25,300 bases of DNA from Burkholderiales bacterium (lineage in GTDB: Bacteria > Pseudomonadota > Gammaproteobacteria > Burkholderiales > Burkholderiaceae): contig CANBUA010000033.1 of NCBI GenBank assembly GCA_947372535.1, positions 1 through 25,300 on the forward strand, given 5' to 3'. A program made the position numbers and the translations under genes. Position 1 is the stretch's first letter, and the number at the start of each line of letters is the position of its first letter. The notes below the pieces were generated by a model, which made no database searches, was not told the origin of the DNA, and saw only the letters and a list, made by a program, of their open reading frames with translations. Below, in pieces: positions 1 to 7,008 of the stretch.

Positions 1-374
1 TGCAGATCGACAAGATCGCCAGCCCCTTTGATTCGCGCCGCTTTGACATGGAGCGCCAGTCCTTTGGATACCACTTCGCCACCGTCGGCGGCGAACTGGC
101 GCGTCAGTGGAAGTTTCCACCCGCATTTGCCCAGGCCATCGAGCAGTTCCCTGAACCGCTGACAGCCACCACCTTCGACCCGATGGCCGCTGTGCTGCAC
201 CTGGCCGCCTGGCGCGCCCGTGCCGAGCACCACGGCCTGAACGAGGCCGAGCTGGAGGCCACCGTGCCGGGGGACGTGCTCAAAAAGCTGGGGCTGACGG
301 CGGATGGCTTCCTCAAAGAGATGCCACCCATGAACGAATTGTGCGAAGGCCTGGAAGCCCTCGTCGGGGGCTGA
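1..374 (+). CDS. HDOD-domain protein, 3' end (5' end outside window)
   Basis: The reading frame is open from the first base of the window and stops at 372-374; only about 123 C-terminal residues are visible. The segment reading ERQSFGYHFATVGGEL followed by ARQWKFPPAFAQAIEQ matches the end of HDOD (HD-related output) domains, where a conserved helix with FG..H..VG..L..W..P is followed by an IxxH-like helix. HDOD proteins are non-catalytic HD relatives used in signalling, often with GGDEF/EAL partners. The rest of the protein, and so its partner domains, lies upstream of the window. It converges on priA with 30 bp between stop codons. Family call is fairly sure; specific role unknown. Confidence 0.75.
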   Translation, partial: QIDKIASPFDSRRFDMERQSFGYHFATVGGELARQWKFPPAFAQAIEQFPEPLTATTFDPMAAVLHLAAWRARAEHHGLNEAELEATVPGDVLKKLGLTADGFLKEMPPMNELCEGLEALVGG

Positions 375-404
375 CACCCAGCGCGCCCCCAAACCGGCTC
401 GCGG

Positions 405-2591
405 TCAGATCGCAAGCGGGTCCACATCCACCGCCCAACGGATCAATCCATTGGGGCGGTTTTTTTGCGCCAGCGCCAGCCATGGCGGCGTGGCGCGTTG
501 CAAGAGCCGTTGCAGCACTGGCCGGGCGCTGGCCTCGATCAGCATTTGCGCCCGCTCGACATTGGCCACGCGCTGCACCGCCGTCGGCACCGCCGGGTAG
601 ATCAGGATGCCGCCCATCTCCTGCACCAGGGGCTCGATCAACTCGGCCGCCGCCTTGAGGTAGTTCTGAGCGGCGTCTTGCGTGCGTCCCTCGGCCCGCA
701 ACATGGCCAGGTGCGCAAAGGGCGGCAGGCCGGCCATTTGACGCTCCTGGAGCTGCTGCGCTGCAAAAGCTTCGAAATCGTAGGTGCGCAGCGCCTGATA
801 GAGGGGGTGGTCAGCATGCCAGGTCTGGATCCACATCTCGCTGCGATCGGCGGCCTGCGCATCGCGCCCGGCCCGTCCGGCCGCTTGCAGCAGCAAGGCA
901 AATTGGCGCTCGGCTGCACGGAAATCGCTGGCGAACAAGGCCGAATCCGGGTTGACCGCCGCCACCAAGGTGATGCGCCGAAAGTCATGGCCCTTGGCCA
1001 CCATTTGCGTGCCCACCAGGATGTCGACCTCGCCGGCATGCACGCTGGCAAGCTTTTCCTCCAGCGCGCCCTTGAGCCGGGTCACGTCGGCATCAATGCG
1101 GCCCACGCGGGCGCCAGGCACGGCTTCGGCCAGCTGTTCTTCGAGCTTTTCGGTGCCACGGCCCACGGCGTGGATGTCCAGGTTGCCGCAATCGGGGCAA
1201 GCGCGCGGCACGCGCTCGGTGAAGCCACAGTGGTGGCAACGCAAGGTGCGGTCGCCCTTGTGGAAGACGCGCCAGGCGCTGCAATGCGGACAGCCGCTCT
1301 TCCAGCCGCAATCGGTGCATTGCAGCACCGGTGCATAACCGCGGCGGTTGAGCAGCACCAGGCTTTGCTCGCCGCGCTCGATGCGCTCGGCGATGGCGTC
1401 CAGCAGGGGCTGGGCCAGCGCGGGTGCCTCCTGCCCCGGCAAGGGCTTGGGCACCTTGGCCAAATCGAGCAGGCGCACCTTGGGCATCTGCCCCTGCCCC
1501 ACCCGGGAAGGCATGGCCAGCAGCCGGTAGCGCCCGCTGCCGCCTTGGGCCTCGGTCCGCGCATTGAACCAAGTCTCCAGACTGGGCGTGGCCGAGCCCA
1601 GCAAGGTCAGCACCTGTTCCTGATGCCCTCGGTAGACCGCCAAGTCACGCGCCGAGTAGCGGGCACCATCCTGTTGCTTATAGGACGGGTCGTGCTCTTC
1701 ATCGACCACGATCAGGCCCAGCCTGGGCATGGGCGTGAACACCGCCAGCCGCGTGCCCAGAACGATGTCGGCCAGCCCCAGGTGGGCGAGCATCCAATTG
1801 CGCAGGCGTTGCGCGGGCGGCAAACCGCTGTGCAGGGACACGATCACTTGCTGCGGGAAGCGTTCGGCCACACGTGATTCGAGCTGGGGTGTGAGGTTGA
1901 TCTCGGGCACCATCATCAGCACCTGCCGCCTCTGCGACAAGGTGCGCTCGGCCTGGCGCAGGTAGACCTCGGTCTTGCCACTGCCCGTGCTGCCCCACAG
2001 CAGGACACCGCCTGTCTGCGGCCCGTTGGCCAGCGCATCGAGCGCAGCTTCCTGCTCGGCCGACGGCTTCGGCCAGGGCGTGGCCACCTGCCCGGCTTCG
2101 GGCTTGGGCGCCGCCGCAGCCTTGCGCCAGCGCTTGATGCGCCGCGCCCATTGCACGGCATCGAGCTGGCGCAATTCGGGCGGCAGCACCATCATGGCCA
2201 TCTCACCCAGACCACGCTGGTAATACAAGGCGGCGAACTTCACGAGCTGGCACCAGGCCGGCGGGAGCGGTGGCAAGTCGGGCAGCACTTCGTGGATGGC
2301 CTTGAGCTGATCGAGCGACCAGGCTGGATCGGCGCCTGCGTGCGACTGGGCCGCATCCGTCCAGACTACCCCCGTGACGGTGCGGCGCCCCAGCGGCACC
2401 CGCACCAGCGTGCCTTGAGGCAGGTCATGGTCATGCCCATAGTCGAGCGGACTGACCAGCCCACTGTGTTGCGGCGTCTCCACGAGCACGCCGAGCCGGA
2501 TGCGCGCACCAAGATCCGATGTGGCCTTCGGCGACGCATCGGCATCAGTGCCGTCATGCGGCAAAAGATCAGGCTTGGGGCGCTGGGGCAC
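405..2591 (-). CDS. priA: Primosomal protein N' (replication restart helicase PriA)
   Basis: 728 residues, close to the 732 of E. coli PriA. PriA is a 3'-to-5' superfamily 2 DNA helicase that binds stalled forks and reloads the replisome. Visible motifs: Walker A GSTGSGKT (about 200-207), DEEH box (297-300) followed by the PriA-typical DPSYKQQDGARYSARD stretch, a zinc-binding region with paired CxxC motifs (CTDCGWKSGCPHC, then CHHCG and CPDCGN), and the helicase C-terminal motif GTQMVAKGHDF. An N-terminal DNA-binding domain precedes the helicase core. The start is GTG with GGAGAC 8 nt upstream, which supports this start. It sits beside the DnaA-box region described separately. Confidence 0.97.
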   Translation of the reverse strand: MPQRPKPDLLPHDGTDADASPKATSDLGARIRLGVLVETPQHSGLVSPLDYGHDHDLPQGTLVRVPLGRRTVTGVVWTDAAQSHAGADPAWSLDQLKAIHEVLPDLPPLPPAWCQLVKFAALYYQRGLGEMAMMVLPPELRQLDAVQWARRIKRWRKAAAAPKPEAGQVATPWPKPSAEQEAALDALANGPQTGGVLLWGSTGSGKTEVYLRQAERTLSQRRQVLMMVPEINLTPQLESRVAERFPQQVIVSLHSGLPPAQRLRNWMLAHLGLADIVLGTRLAVFTPMPRLGLIVVDEEHDPSYKQQDGARYSARDLAVYRGHQEQVLTLLGSATPSLETWFNARTEAQGGSGRYRLLAMPSRVGQGQMPKVRLLDLAKVPKPLPGQEAPALAQPLLDAIAERIERGEQSLVLLNRRGYAPVLQCTDCGWKSGCPHCSAWRVFHKGDRTLRCHHCGFTERVPRACPDCGNLDIHAVGRGTEKLEEQLAEAVPGARVGRIDADVTRLKGALEEKLASVHAGEVDILVGTQMVAKGHDFRRITLVAAVNPDSALFASDFRAAERQFALLLQAAGRAGRDAQAADRSEMWIQTWHADHPLYQALRTYDFEAFAAQQLQERQMAGLPPFAHLAMLRAEGRTQDAAQNYLKAAAELIEPLVQEMGGILIYPAVPTAVQRVANVERAQMLIEASARPVLQRLLQRATPPWLALAQKNRPNGLIRWAVDVDPLAI
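431..466 (+). terminator. Rho-independent terminator of the HDOD gene, inside the priA 3' end
   Basis: An inverted repeat CCGCCCAA (431-438) / TTGGGGCGG (451-459), with one bulged G, is followed by seven T (460-466). It is oriented to end the HDOD transcript. The stem and T-run lie within the last codons of priA on the other strand, so the same bases encode the PriA C-terminus. Confidence 0.7.
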
Positions 2592-2633
2592 CGAATTTGT
2601 CTCCGTAATTCTTACAAAACAATGACGAGATCA

Positions 2634-2879
2634 CGCTAAGTACTTGATTCTTGGCGCCTGACCCCTTATCCCCGGGGTCTGTGGATAACTTTGTGGGCAA
2701 GGTCTTGAAATGCGCGCTAAATGCTTGTCAGGCGGTCGTTTGCCCTAGATTGCCTCAGATTTCAGCACGCGCATTGGCCTTATATGAATCAACAACTTAG
2801 CGCATTCCACGTGCGATATTGTAGTCAACCGGCACATGCACCCCTTGGGTGCGCCCGCTGAGGTCATTTGTGGGGATAA
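2634..2879 (+). repeat. Origin-like unit A: iteron, DnaA box, variant iteron, inverted iteron, weak DnaA box
   Basis: Elements in order: iteron 2634-2650, perfect DnaA box 2680-2688 within a 23-bp stretch (2678-2700) repeated exactly in unit B, variant iteron 2715-2730, inverted iteron 2786-2802, one-mismatch DnaA box 2871-2879. The element order and spacing are the same as in unit B, with offsets of 412, 411, 411, 410 and 408 bp, so the two units are diverged direct copies. Confidence 0.7.
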
Positions 2880-3045
2880 CCGATGAATCTATTCCTTCAA
2901 CCTAGGGTTTAACCTAGTTGCTGTAAATCCTACACACTTTGTCATCCACCACATGGCGAACTCGCGGATCCCGGTGGACGGGTCTGACACATTTTGTACG
3001 CGACACGTTTGCCGGGCGATGTCGAAGTGTCAATGTCAATGTCAT

Positions 3046-3287
3046 CGCTAAGTCGTTGATTCATCATGTCTGGCAACTGTGCACCAACTCTGTGGATAAC
3101 TTTGTGGGCAACCGCTGTACGACCACGCTAACTGCTTGTCGCCTGGGGGTTTTCACTGAATTGCCACAATATGGTGCAATGCAATATAGCCAATCAAATC
3201 AATCACTTAGAACACACGCCCTGCATTTCCCGGCAAGCCGGTACCCACCACGCCGTCAAACCCTCGCTCGTCTGTTTCTGGGGATAA
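3046..3287 (+). repeat. Origin-like unit B: diverged direct copy of unit A
   Basis: Elements in order: iteron 3046-3062, perfect DnaA box 3091-3099 inside the 23-bp stretch (3089-3111) identical to unit A, variant iteron 3126-3141, degraded inverted iteron 3196-3212 (12 of 15 fixed positions kept), one-mismatch DnaA box 3279-3287. Sequence between the elements has diverged, while the elements and their spacing are retained. Confidence 0.7.
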
Positions 3288-3536
3288 GTGAAGGGTCTTA
3301 GCACAGCTTGGGTGCGAAAACGGGCCTCTAACGGCGCCAAAGTTATGCTAGAGCTTGGGCCTGCCTTGGTCGCGATTCATTCAAATGGATGTGACTGAGG
3401 TGAAGCGAGGCGCTTCGGCGGAGGTTTGAAGCCGGTTATGCTTGAGCCTGCATCGGAAAGGCCCGGTTTGGCCCTGCGCTGTCCGCGTCCTTTCTCATCA
3501 CTCACATCACTCCAACCTCATTTGAGAGACATTGCC

Positions 3537-3749
3537 ATGAGCTTCTCGATCGAATCCAAACTCGGCGACCTGCTGGACAACGAAACCACCAAGGCCATCC
3601 TGGAAAAGAACCTGCCCGGCATTTCGACCCATCCCCAGATCGGCATGGGCAAGGGCTTCGCACTGTCGATGGTCGCCAAGTTCTCCGGTGGCCTGATCAC
3701 CGACGAGCTGCTGCAGAAGGTCGACGCCGAGCTGAAGGCTCTGGGCTGA
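3537..3749 (+). CDS. Small protein of unknown function (70 residues)
   Basis: The ATG at 3537 is preceded by GAGAG about 9 nt upstream; the frame stays open further upstream but without family-like sequence, so the short form is chosen. The protein is mostly amphipathic helix, with a glycine-rich middle (PGISTHPQIGMGKGFALS) and a C-terminal FSGGLITDELLQKVDAELKAL segment. There is no signal peptide or membrane segment. I do not recognise the family with certainty. It has its own terminator and looks like a single-gene transcription unit. Codon use matches the neighbours, and the protein-like composition with a good leader makes it very probably real. Confidence 0.75.
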   Translation: MSFSIESKLGDLLDNETTKAILEKNLPGISTHPQIGMGKGFALSMVAKFSGGLITDELLQKVDAELKALG

Positions 3750-3823
3750 TCTCGCGCAAGCACGCCAGCCTCTGTTGAAGAGGCTTGGCAATCAGCCCAT
3801 CAACCTGGGCATGGTTGAATTTC

Positions 3824-3855
3824 AAAGGCTCCTTTCAGGGGCCTTTGTCGTTTTT
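3824..3855 (+). terminator. Rho-independent terminator after the 70-residue gene
   Basis: AAAGGCTCC (3824-3832) pairs with GGGGCCTTT (3838-3846) with one G-T pair and a 5-nt loop, followed by GTCGTTTTT. Confidence 0.75.
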
Positions 3856-3924
3856 GATGTGTTGGTGGTGATGGCACCCGGCCCCACCCAAGCCACCTGC
3901 CCATCGCTCAGTCGCCGCACAAAG

Positions 3925-3956
3925 AAAAAAGCCGCTCAGACTGAACTGAGCGGCTT
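3925..3956 (-). terminator. Terminator of the solute-binding-protein gene
   Basis: A perfect 9-bp stem GCCGCTCAG (3931-3939) / CTGAGCGGC (3946-3954) has a 6-nt loop. Read on the minus strand it is followed by six T; the plus strand also carries a T-rich tail (CTTCTTT), so it may act both ways. Confidence 0.85.
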
Positions 3957-4017
3957 CTTTGATCGAACAAACCAGTCTAGGTCTTGGTCAAGGCCTCTTC
4001 ATGAGACCCCACCGCGA

Positions 4018-5055
4018 TCACCAAGTCTCGGTCGGCTGGGTGCAATCCGATGCTTCGGGGTAGACACTGCAACGGATCTTCTTGACCAGTTTGAGGCCCT
4101 TCTTGTCATAGAAGCCCTTGTCAGCCATCTCGATGCGCCCTTCGCGCATCAACGCCAGATAACGCTCGTTGTCCTCAGGCGAAGGATCGATCCACAGCTT
4201 CTCGGGGATGTCCTTGTCCGCCTTCTTGGTCAAGTTGATGACCCGCTCGAAATTGCTCGCCACGTACTCGCGCGAATGCTGACCATAGCCAGCGGGAAAC
4301 TTCTCGATGCGGGTGACCATCTGGTAAGTGATGATCGTCAGCGGGAAACGGCCAATGCCACCCTTGGTGCCGATGCCCTTGTAGAGTTCCAGCGGCTTGT
4401 AGACGATGGTCGGCGCCATGATCACGTCAACGTTGTTGTTGTTGAACATGGAGCTGAAGTTGGACACGTCCACGGCCACCGGGCGCGCACCCACACGCTG
4501 GATCAGCTGGGCTTGCGACTTGTCATAGTCGAAAGCAGCCACGCGCTTGCCAGCGGCCTTTTCCAGCGTGTCGATCGAGCGATCATTCACGAAGGGATAC
4601 ACCATGCCAAGCGGCAAGATGCCGACGACCTCGAAGTTGCCAACCTTGGTCAGCTCGGCCGCCTTGGGCGAGCTCAGCGTGTTGATGAAACGGCGAACCA
4701 CTTCATAGCTGCCGTCGAAATCGATCTTGCCTTTGCGCACGATGGTGGCCGCGCCCACCGAATCCAGCGCGGCGGTGAACGAGTTGAACTGACGGGTGCG
4801 CAAGGCCGTGGCCATCACGCCATCGCATTGGCCAGTGCGGAAATCTTCAACCGCCACACGCTCGTCCAGGTAGGACTTCAGGCCAATCTCGAAGCCTTTT
4901 TTCTGCATCGCGATCTGATAGTCCTGCGCCGCCTGGTAGCCCTCGCCACCGGCGCCCAGGGGGTCGTAGATGCAGAACATCGGCTTGGCGGCATGGGCCG
5001 CGGTCATGGCGCATGCCATGATGGAAAGCGCACTCAGCGCCTTGATGGTTTTCAT
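4018..5055 (-). CDS. Exported putative solute-binding protein (DUF6091-like)
   Basis: 345 residues from the ATG at 5055, chosen because GAGGAG lies 5-6 nt upstream and because it begins a standard signal peptide: MKTIK, a hydrophobic core, then AHA-A cleavage near residue 22. The mature protein opens KPMFCIYDPLGAGGEGY and has the alternating strand-helix pattern of periplasmic binding proteins, with phrases such as LPLGMVYPFVNDRS and DVIMAPTIVYKP. It resembles the family named 'putative solute-binding protein' (DUF6091), related in fold to TRAP DctP proteins. No transporter membrane genes are adjacent, so its ligand and partner cannot be inferred. Three late Cys/Cys-like positions (including KIRCSVYPEASDC) could form a disulfide. 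It lies 99 bp downstream of the ATP-grasp gene on the same strand but has its own leader; membership in that cluster is doubtful. Confidence 0.75.
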   Translation of the reverse strand: MKTIKALSALSIMACAMTAAHAAKPMFCIYDPLGAGGEGYQAAQDYQIAMQKKGFEIGLKSYLDERVAVEDFRTGQCDGVMATALRTRQFNSFTAALDSVGAATIVRKGKIDFDGSYEVVRRFINTLSSPKAAELTKVGNFEVVGILPLGMVYPFVNDRSIDTLEKAAGKRVAAFDYDKSQAQLIQRVGARPVAVDVSNFSSMFNNNNVDVIMAPTIVYKPLELYKGIGTKGGIGRFPLTIITYQMVTRIEKFPAGYGQHSREYVASNFERVINLTKKADKDIPEKLWIDPSPEDNERYLALMREGRIEMADKGFYDKKGLKLVKKIRCSVYPEASDCTQPTETW

Positions 5056-5154
5056 GATGTCTCCTCGCACACACGCAAATCCGAACAAATGTCGGCGCTA
5101 TTGTGCATTAACGGCCCGTCCGGCCTCACCGATGACAGGACCTAGGGCAGACCC

Positions 5155-6024
5155 TTAGGCGGCAAGGAGGTGACTGACCATGTGACGCGTCAACAGCCCT
5201 TCGCAAGCCTGGTCGAAACGCACGAACATGGGCGAGGTGTTGAGCTCGAGGAAAACCAGATCACCCGTGTCGGGGTCGGTTTTGAAATCGGCTGCGCCGA
5301 AATCCATGCCGAAATCGCGCATCAGGGCCTGGAGGGCTTGCGCCTCAGCGGGGACGGGCACCGGGCTGATCTCGGCGTCCTGCAAGGCCCGGTAATCCAG
5401 CGAGGGGCTGCTGACCTCGAAGGAGAAGACCTGACTACCCACCACGAACACCCGCAACTCGGGCGCCACCAGGCGGGGCTGGATCAGCGCAGGCATGGCG
5501 GAGTAATCGGCGGTGACACCGGCCAGGGCGTCGTCCAAGGTTTGGCACAGGCCGCCGCCAGCCACCGGCTTGGCGATCGCAGGCTGCGACAAACGAGCCC
5601 TGAGTCGCGCGGCATCGTTGCTCACCCAGGTGGACGGGATGCGCAGGCCGGCTTCGCGGGCACGCAGCAAGGCCGCTGGTTTGTTGAGGGCCACGGCCGA
5701 CATGTCGGCATTGAAGGTGCGAACGCCGGGGTGGGCCATCAGCCAGCCCTGCAGGGCCACGAACCAGCCCAAGGCGCGTTGCGCCACGGCAGGCCGCGGG
5801 TCGTCCATGGCGGCGAACACGTCCTGGCGCAGAAAGGCGGCGCTCGGCCAAGGCCCTTCGCCCCAGGGTGGCAGATCTGCGGCAGACGCCGACAGGTCCC
5901 AGTGAAACGGGGGGCTCACGCCCGGAGGCACCCGGCCATCGAACCACGCCACCCCCAGGCCCGAGGCCGCATCGGCCAGGGCCTGGAGGTTGGGATCGGG
6001 CAGACCGCCCGCGATCAGCAGCAA
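5155..6024 (-). CDS. ATP-grasp peptide ligase, MvdD/PsnB-like graspetide macrocyclase
   Basis: 289 residues. ATP-grasp ligases of this family activate Glu/Asp side chains of a precursor peptide as acyl phosphates and join them to Thr/Ser (esters) or Lys (amides). Visible features: N-terminal LLIAGGLPDPN typical of the family start; NKPAALLRAREAGLRIPSTW (114-133), matching the NK..L..A...GL..P.T signature; IAKPVAGGG with the ATP-contacting Lys152; PELRVFVVG with Glu189 and Arg191; DFGAADFKTD (Asp246, Lys248); and FLELNTSPMFVRFD with metal ligands Glu260 and Asn262. The start is TTG: an in-frame TGA lies 12 nt upstream and no ATG is near the family N-terminus. It begins 22 nt after the precursor stop with no clear ribosome site, so translation is probably coupled to the precursor. 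Product chemistry is inferred from the precursor motif. Confidence 0.88.
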   Translation of the reverse strand: MLLIAGGLPDPNLQALADAASGLGVAWFDGRVPPGVSPPFHWDLSASAADLPPWGEGPWPSAAFLRQDVFAAMDDPRPAVAQRALGWFVALQGWLMAHPGVRTFNADMSAVALNKPAALLRAREAGLRIPSTWVSNDAARLRARLSQPAIAKPVAGGGLCQTLDDALAGVTADYSAMPALIQPRLVAPELRVFVVGSQVFSFEVSSPSLDYRALQDAEISPVPVPAEAQALQALMRDFGMDFGAADFKTDPDTGDLVFLELNTSPMFVRFDQACEGLLTRHMVSHLLAA

Positions 6025-6046
6025 GGTGCTTGAGCGTCAGTGGCGA

Positions 6047-6295
6047 TCAGAACGAACCGAGGGCGCCGCCGCTCTCAATCGGCGTGCTGCCCGTGCCCGG
6101 ACCTTCTTCGCCAATGGCCAAGGTCGTGATCACTGGGCCACCGCCCTCTTCACCGACGCGCAATGTGGTCACGTGGCCACCACCTTCTTCGCCCAGGGCC
6201 AGGGTCGTGATGACAGGCGGCTTCTTGAAGGGCGGCCACTTGATGTGCAGGGCGCCGGTGACTTGGTCAGTCTGGCTTTGGTCGAGTTCTTTCAT
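6047..6295 (-). CDS. Graspetide precursor peptide with three TTxxxxEE core repeats
   Basis: 82 residues from the ATG at 6295, fixed by GGAGAG 6 nt upstream; a longer in-frame extension to 6358 overlaps the promoter and is rejected. Residues 1-16 are leader-like (MKELDQSQTDQVTGAL); its end resembles the VTGG-type leader ends of class II graspetides. The core holds TTLALGEE (30-37), TTLRVGEE (43-50) and TTLAIGEE (57-64), joined by GGGHV and GGGPVI linkers. TTxxxxEE is the known core of plesiocin (group 2 graspetides), where each Thr pair is ester-linked to the Glu pair to give a bicyclic hairpin. Three repeats predict up to six dehydrations. A Gly/Ser-rich tail (65-82) lacks the motif. No cysteine is present and no membrane segment is seen. 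It lies just upstream of the ATP-grasp ligase. Confidence 0.88.
   Translation of the reverse strand: MKELDQSQTDQVTGALHIKWPPFKKPPVITTLALGEEGGGHVTTLRVGEEGGGPVITTLAIGEEGPGTGSTPIESGGALGSF
6104..6208 (-). repeat. Three in-gene repeats encoding the TTxxxxEE cores
   Basis: Three imperfect tandem DNA repeats, 39 and 42 bp apart, encode the three core motifs of the precursor. They differ at synonymous and linker positions, and the middle copy lacks one codon in its linker (HV-TT against PVI-TT). Confidence 0.85.
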
Positions 6296-6354
6296 GTCGT
6301 CTCTCCAGTCAATGGTGTTGGATCGGGAAAAATCACGCAGGGACAGCAGGCTGC

Positions 6355-6383
6355 ACACTAGGGTCGGCCCCGGGCTTCGTCAA
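6355..6383 (-). promoter_or_regulatory. Candidate sigma-70 promoter of the precursor gene
   Basis: On the minus strand TTGACG (6378-6383) and TAGTGT (6355-6360) are separated by exactly 17 bp. The -10 element keeps only the three most conserved positions. Transcription would start near 6348, giving a leader of about 50 nt before the ATG at 6295. The precursor-ligase pair could thus be expressed apart from the SET gene upstream. Confidence 0.5.
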
Positions 6384-6460
6384 GCTGAAAAACACCCGGT
6401 TGCAGATTCCTGGACCACCGTGGTCGCGGGGAAGGCGGTGGGGCACCCAGGCCCCAGGGC

Positions 6461-6961
6461 TCACAAACGGCCGATGCAGTTGGGCGCGCCGCAACGGCAC
6501 ACGAGGCGGCCGGCGTGGTGGGTGGGACCATATCGCGCGGTCAGTTCATCGCCCGATTCAATGTCATGCAAGGCATAAAAAGCGACGCGGCCCTGCTCGA
6601 CCTTGAGCACCATGTTGGGCGAGCAGGCATGGTTGGCAAAACGCAGCGGGTCGAGTGACGCGGTCGCGTCGATGGCCTTGCGTTCGGACACCGCGATCAT
6701 GAAGATGTGGCCGCTGGCGTTCTCGGCCGCACGGGCGCGTGCATGGGCCTCTTTGGTGGTGACGGACTCACCGCGAATCTCACCGATCTTGCTGCGCGCG
6801 GGGATGGGCTCGGCCGCGAAAGCGCCTTGCCCTTCGATGGCACTGGGCCCCACGGTCACCCCGAATTTTTGCGGATCGGCTGGCCGGCCGGCAGGGCGGG
6901 ATGGGCTTGTCGGGGTCTCCGCCACATTGGATGCGGCAGGCAGGGTGCGAAGGACGGGCAT
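6461..6961 (-). CDS. SET-domain protein methyltransferase with post-SET zinc motif
   Basis: 166 residues from the ATG at 6961 (a GTG at 6988 is an alternative; neither has a clear ribosome site). SET enzymes transfer methyl groups from S-adenosylmethionine to lysine side chains. Visible motifs: EGQGAFA (43-49), the GxG cofactor motif; RFANHACSPN (107-116), equivalent to the NHSCxPN core; GDELTARYG (137-145); and a post-SET CRCGAPNCIG (155-164). Residues 1-30 are a Pro/Ala/Ser-rich tail without fold. The gene lies upstream of the precursor on the same strand (165-bp gap) and is divergent from the patatin gene across 47 bp. Bacterial SET proteins of this short type have few known substrates. 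The nearby precursor has three lysines before its core (K19, K24, K25), but a link is only a guess. Confidence 0.85.
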   Translation of the reverse strand: MPVLRTLPAASNVAETPTSPSRPAGRPADPQKFGVTVGPSAIEGQGAFAAEPIPARSKIGEIRGESVTTKEAHARARAAENASGHIFMIAVSERKAIDATASLDPLRFANHACSPNMVLKVEQGRVAFYALHDIESGDELTARYGPTHHAGRLVCRCGAPNCIGRL

Positions 6962-7008
6962 GGCTTGAATTTGATCAACAATCGACACCTTAACCCAGGA
7001 GCGAGTCC

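Larger units (their letters stand above)
2592..3536. other. Gene-free origin-like region between priA and the next gene
   Basis: No convincing gene lies in these 945 bases, and base composition is visibly more AT-rich than the flanks. Perfect DnaA boxes TGTGGATAA occur at 2680-2688 and 3091-3099, and one-mismatch boxes TGGGGATAA at 2871-2879 and 3279-3287, all in the same orientation. An iteron-like motif CGCTAAGTNNTTGATTC occurs exactly at 2634-2650, 2786-2802 (inverted) and 3046-3062, and in degraded form at 3196-3212 (inverted). A variant CGCTAANTGCTTGTC lies at 2715 and 3126. A CTAGG-GTTTAA-CCTAG inverted repeat is near 2902-2917. From 3288 to 3536 only a short GAAGCG/CGCTTC hairpin (3402-3416) and the leader of the next gene are seen. 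An origin of replication or DnaA-titration site is inferred. Confidence 0.6.

Noticed and set aside
465..1877. 470-codon open frame on the plus strand inside priA
   Set aside because: It is an antisense shadow of priA: composition follows the complementary codons, it has no recognisable motif, and priA is unambiguous.
2939..3301. 120-codon open frame in the origin-like region
   Set aside because: It covers the DnaA boxes and iterons, has no ribosome site or protein-like pattern, and the DNA repeats explain the sequence better.
4018..5055. Solute-binding protein as part of the peptide cluster
   Set aside because: It has its own leader and terminator and no peptide-related feature; closeness alone is not enough.
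3775..5145. 456-codon open frame on the plus strand
   Set aside because: It runs antisense to the solute-binding-protein gene and through two terminators; no ribosome site or domain.
6104..6208. Short tandem repeats as a CRISPR or satellite
   Set aside because: Three imperfect 39-42 bp units lie in frame within a coding gene and encode the peptide cores; there are no spacers.
6245..6295. Leader-like N-terminus as a double-glycine bacteriocin leader
   Set aside because: The leader ends VTGAL, not GG or GA before a bacteriocin core, there is no peptidase-ABC transporter nearby, and the TTxxxxEE repeats with an adjacent ATP-grasp explain the gene better.
6296..6358. Longer start for the graspetide precursor
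   Set aside because: The extension overlaps the -10 element, while ATG 6295 has a good ribosome site and yields a standard short leader.
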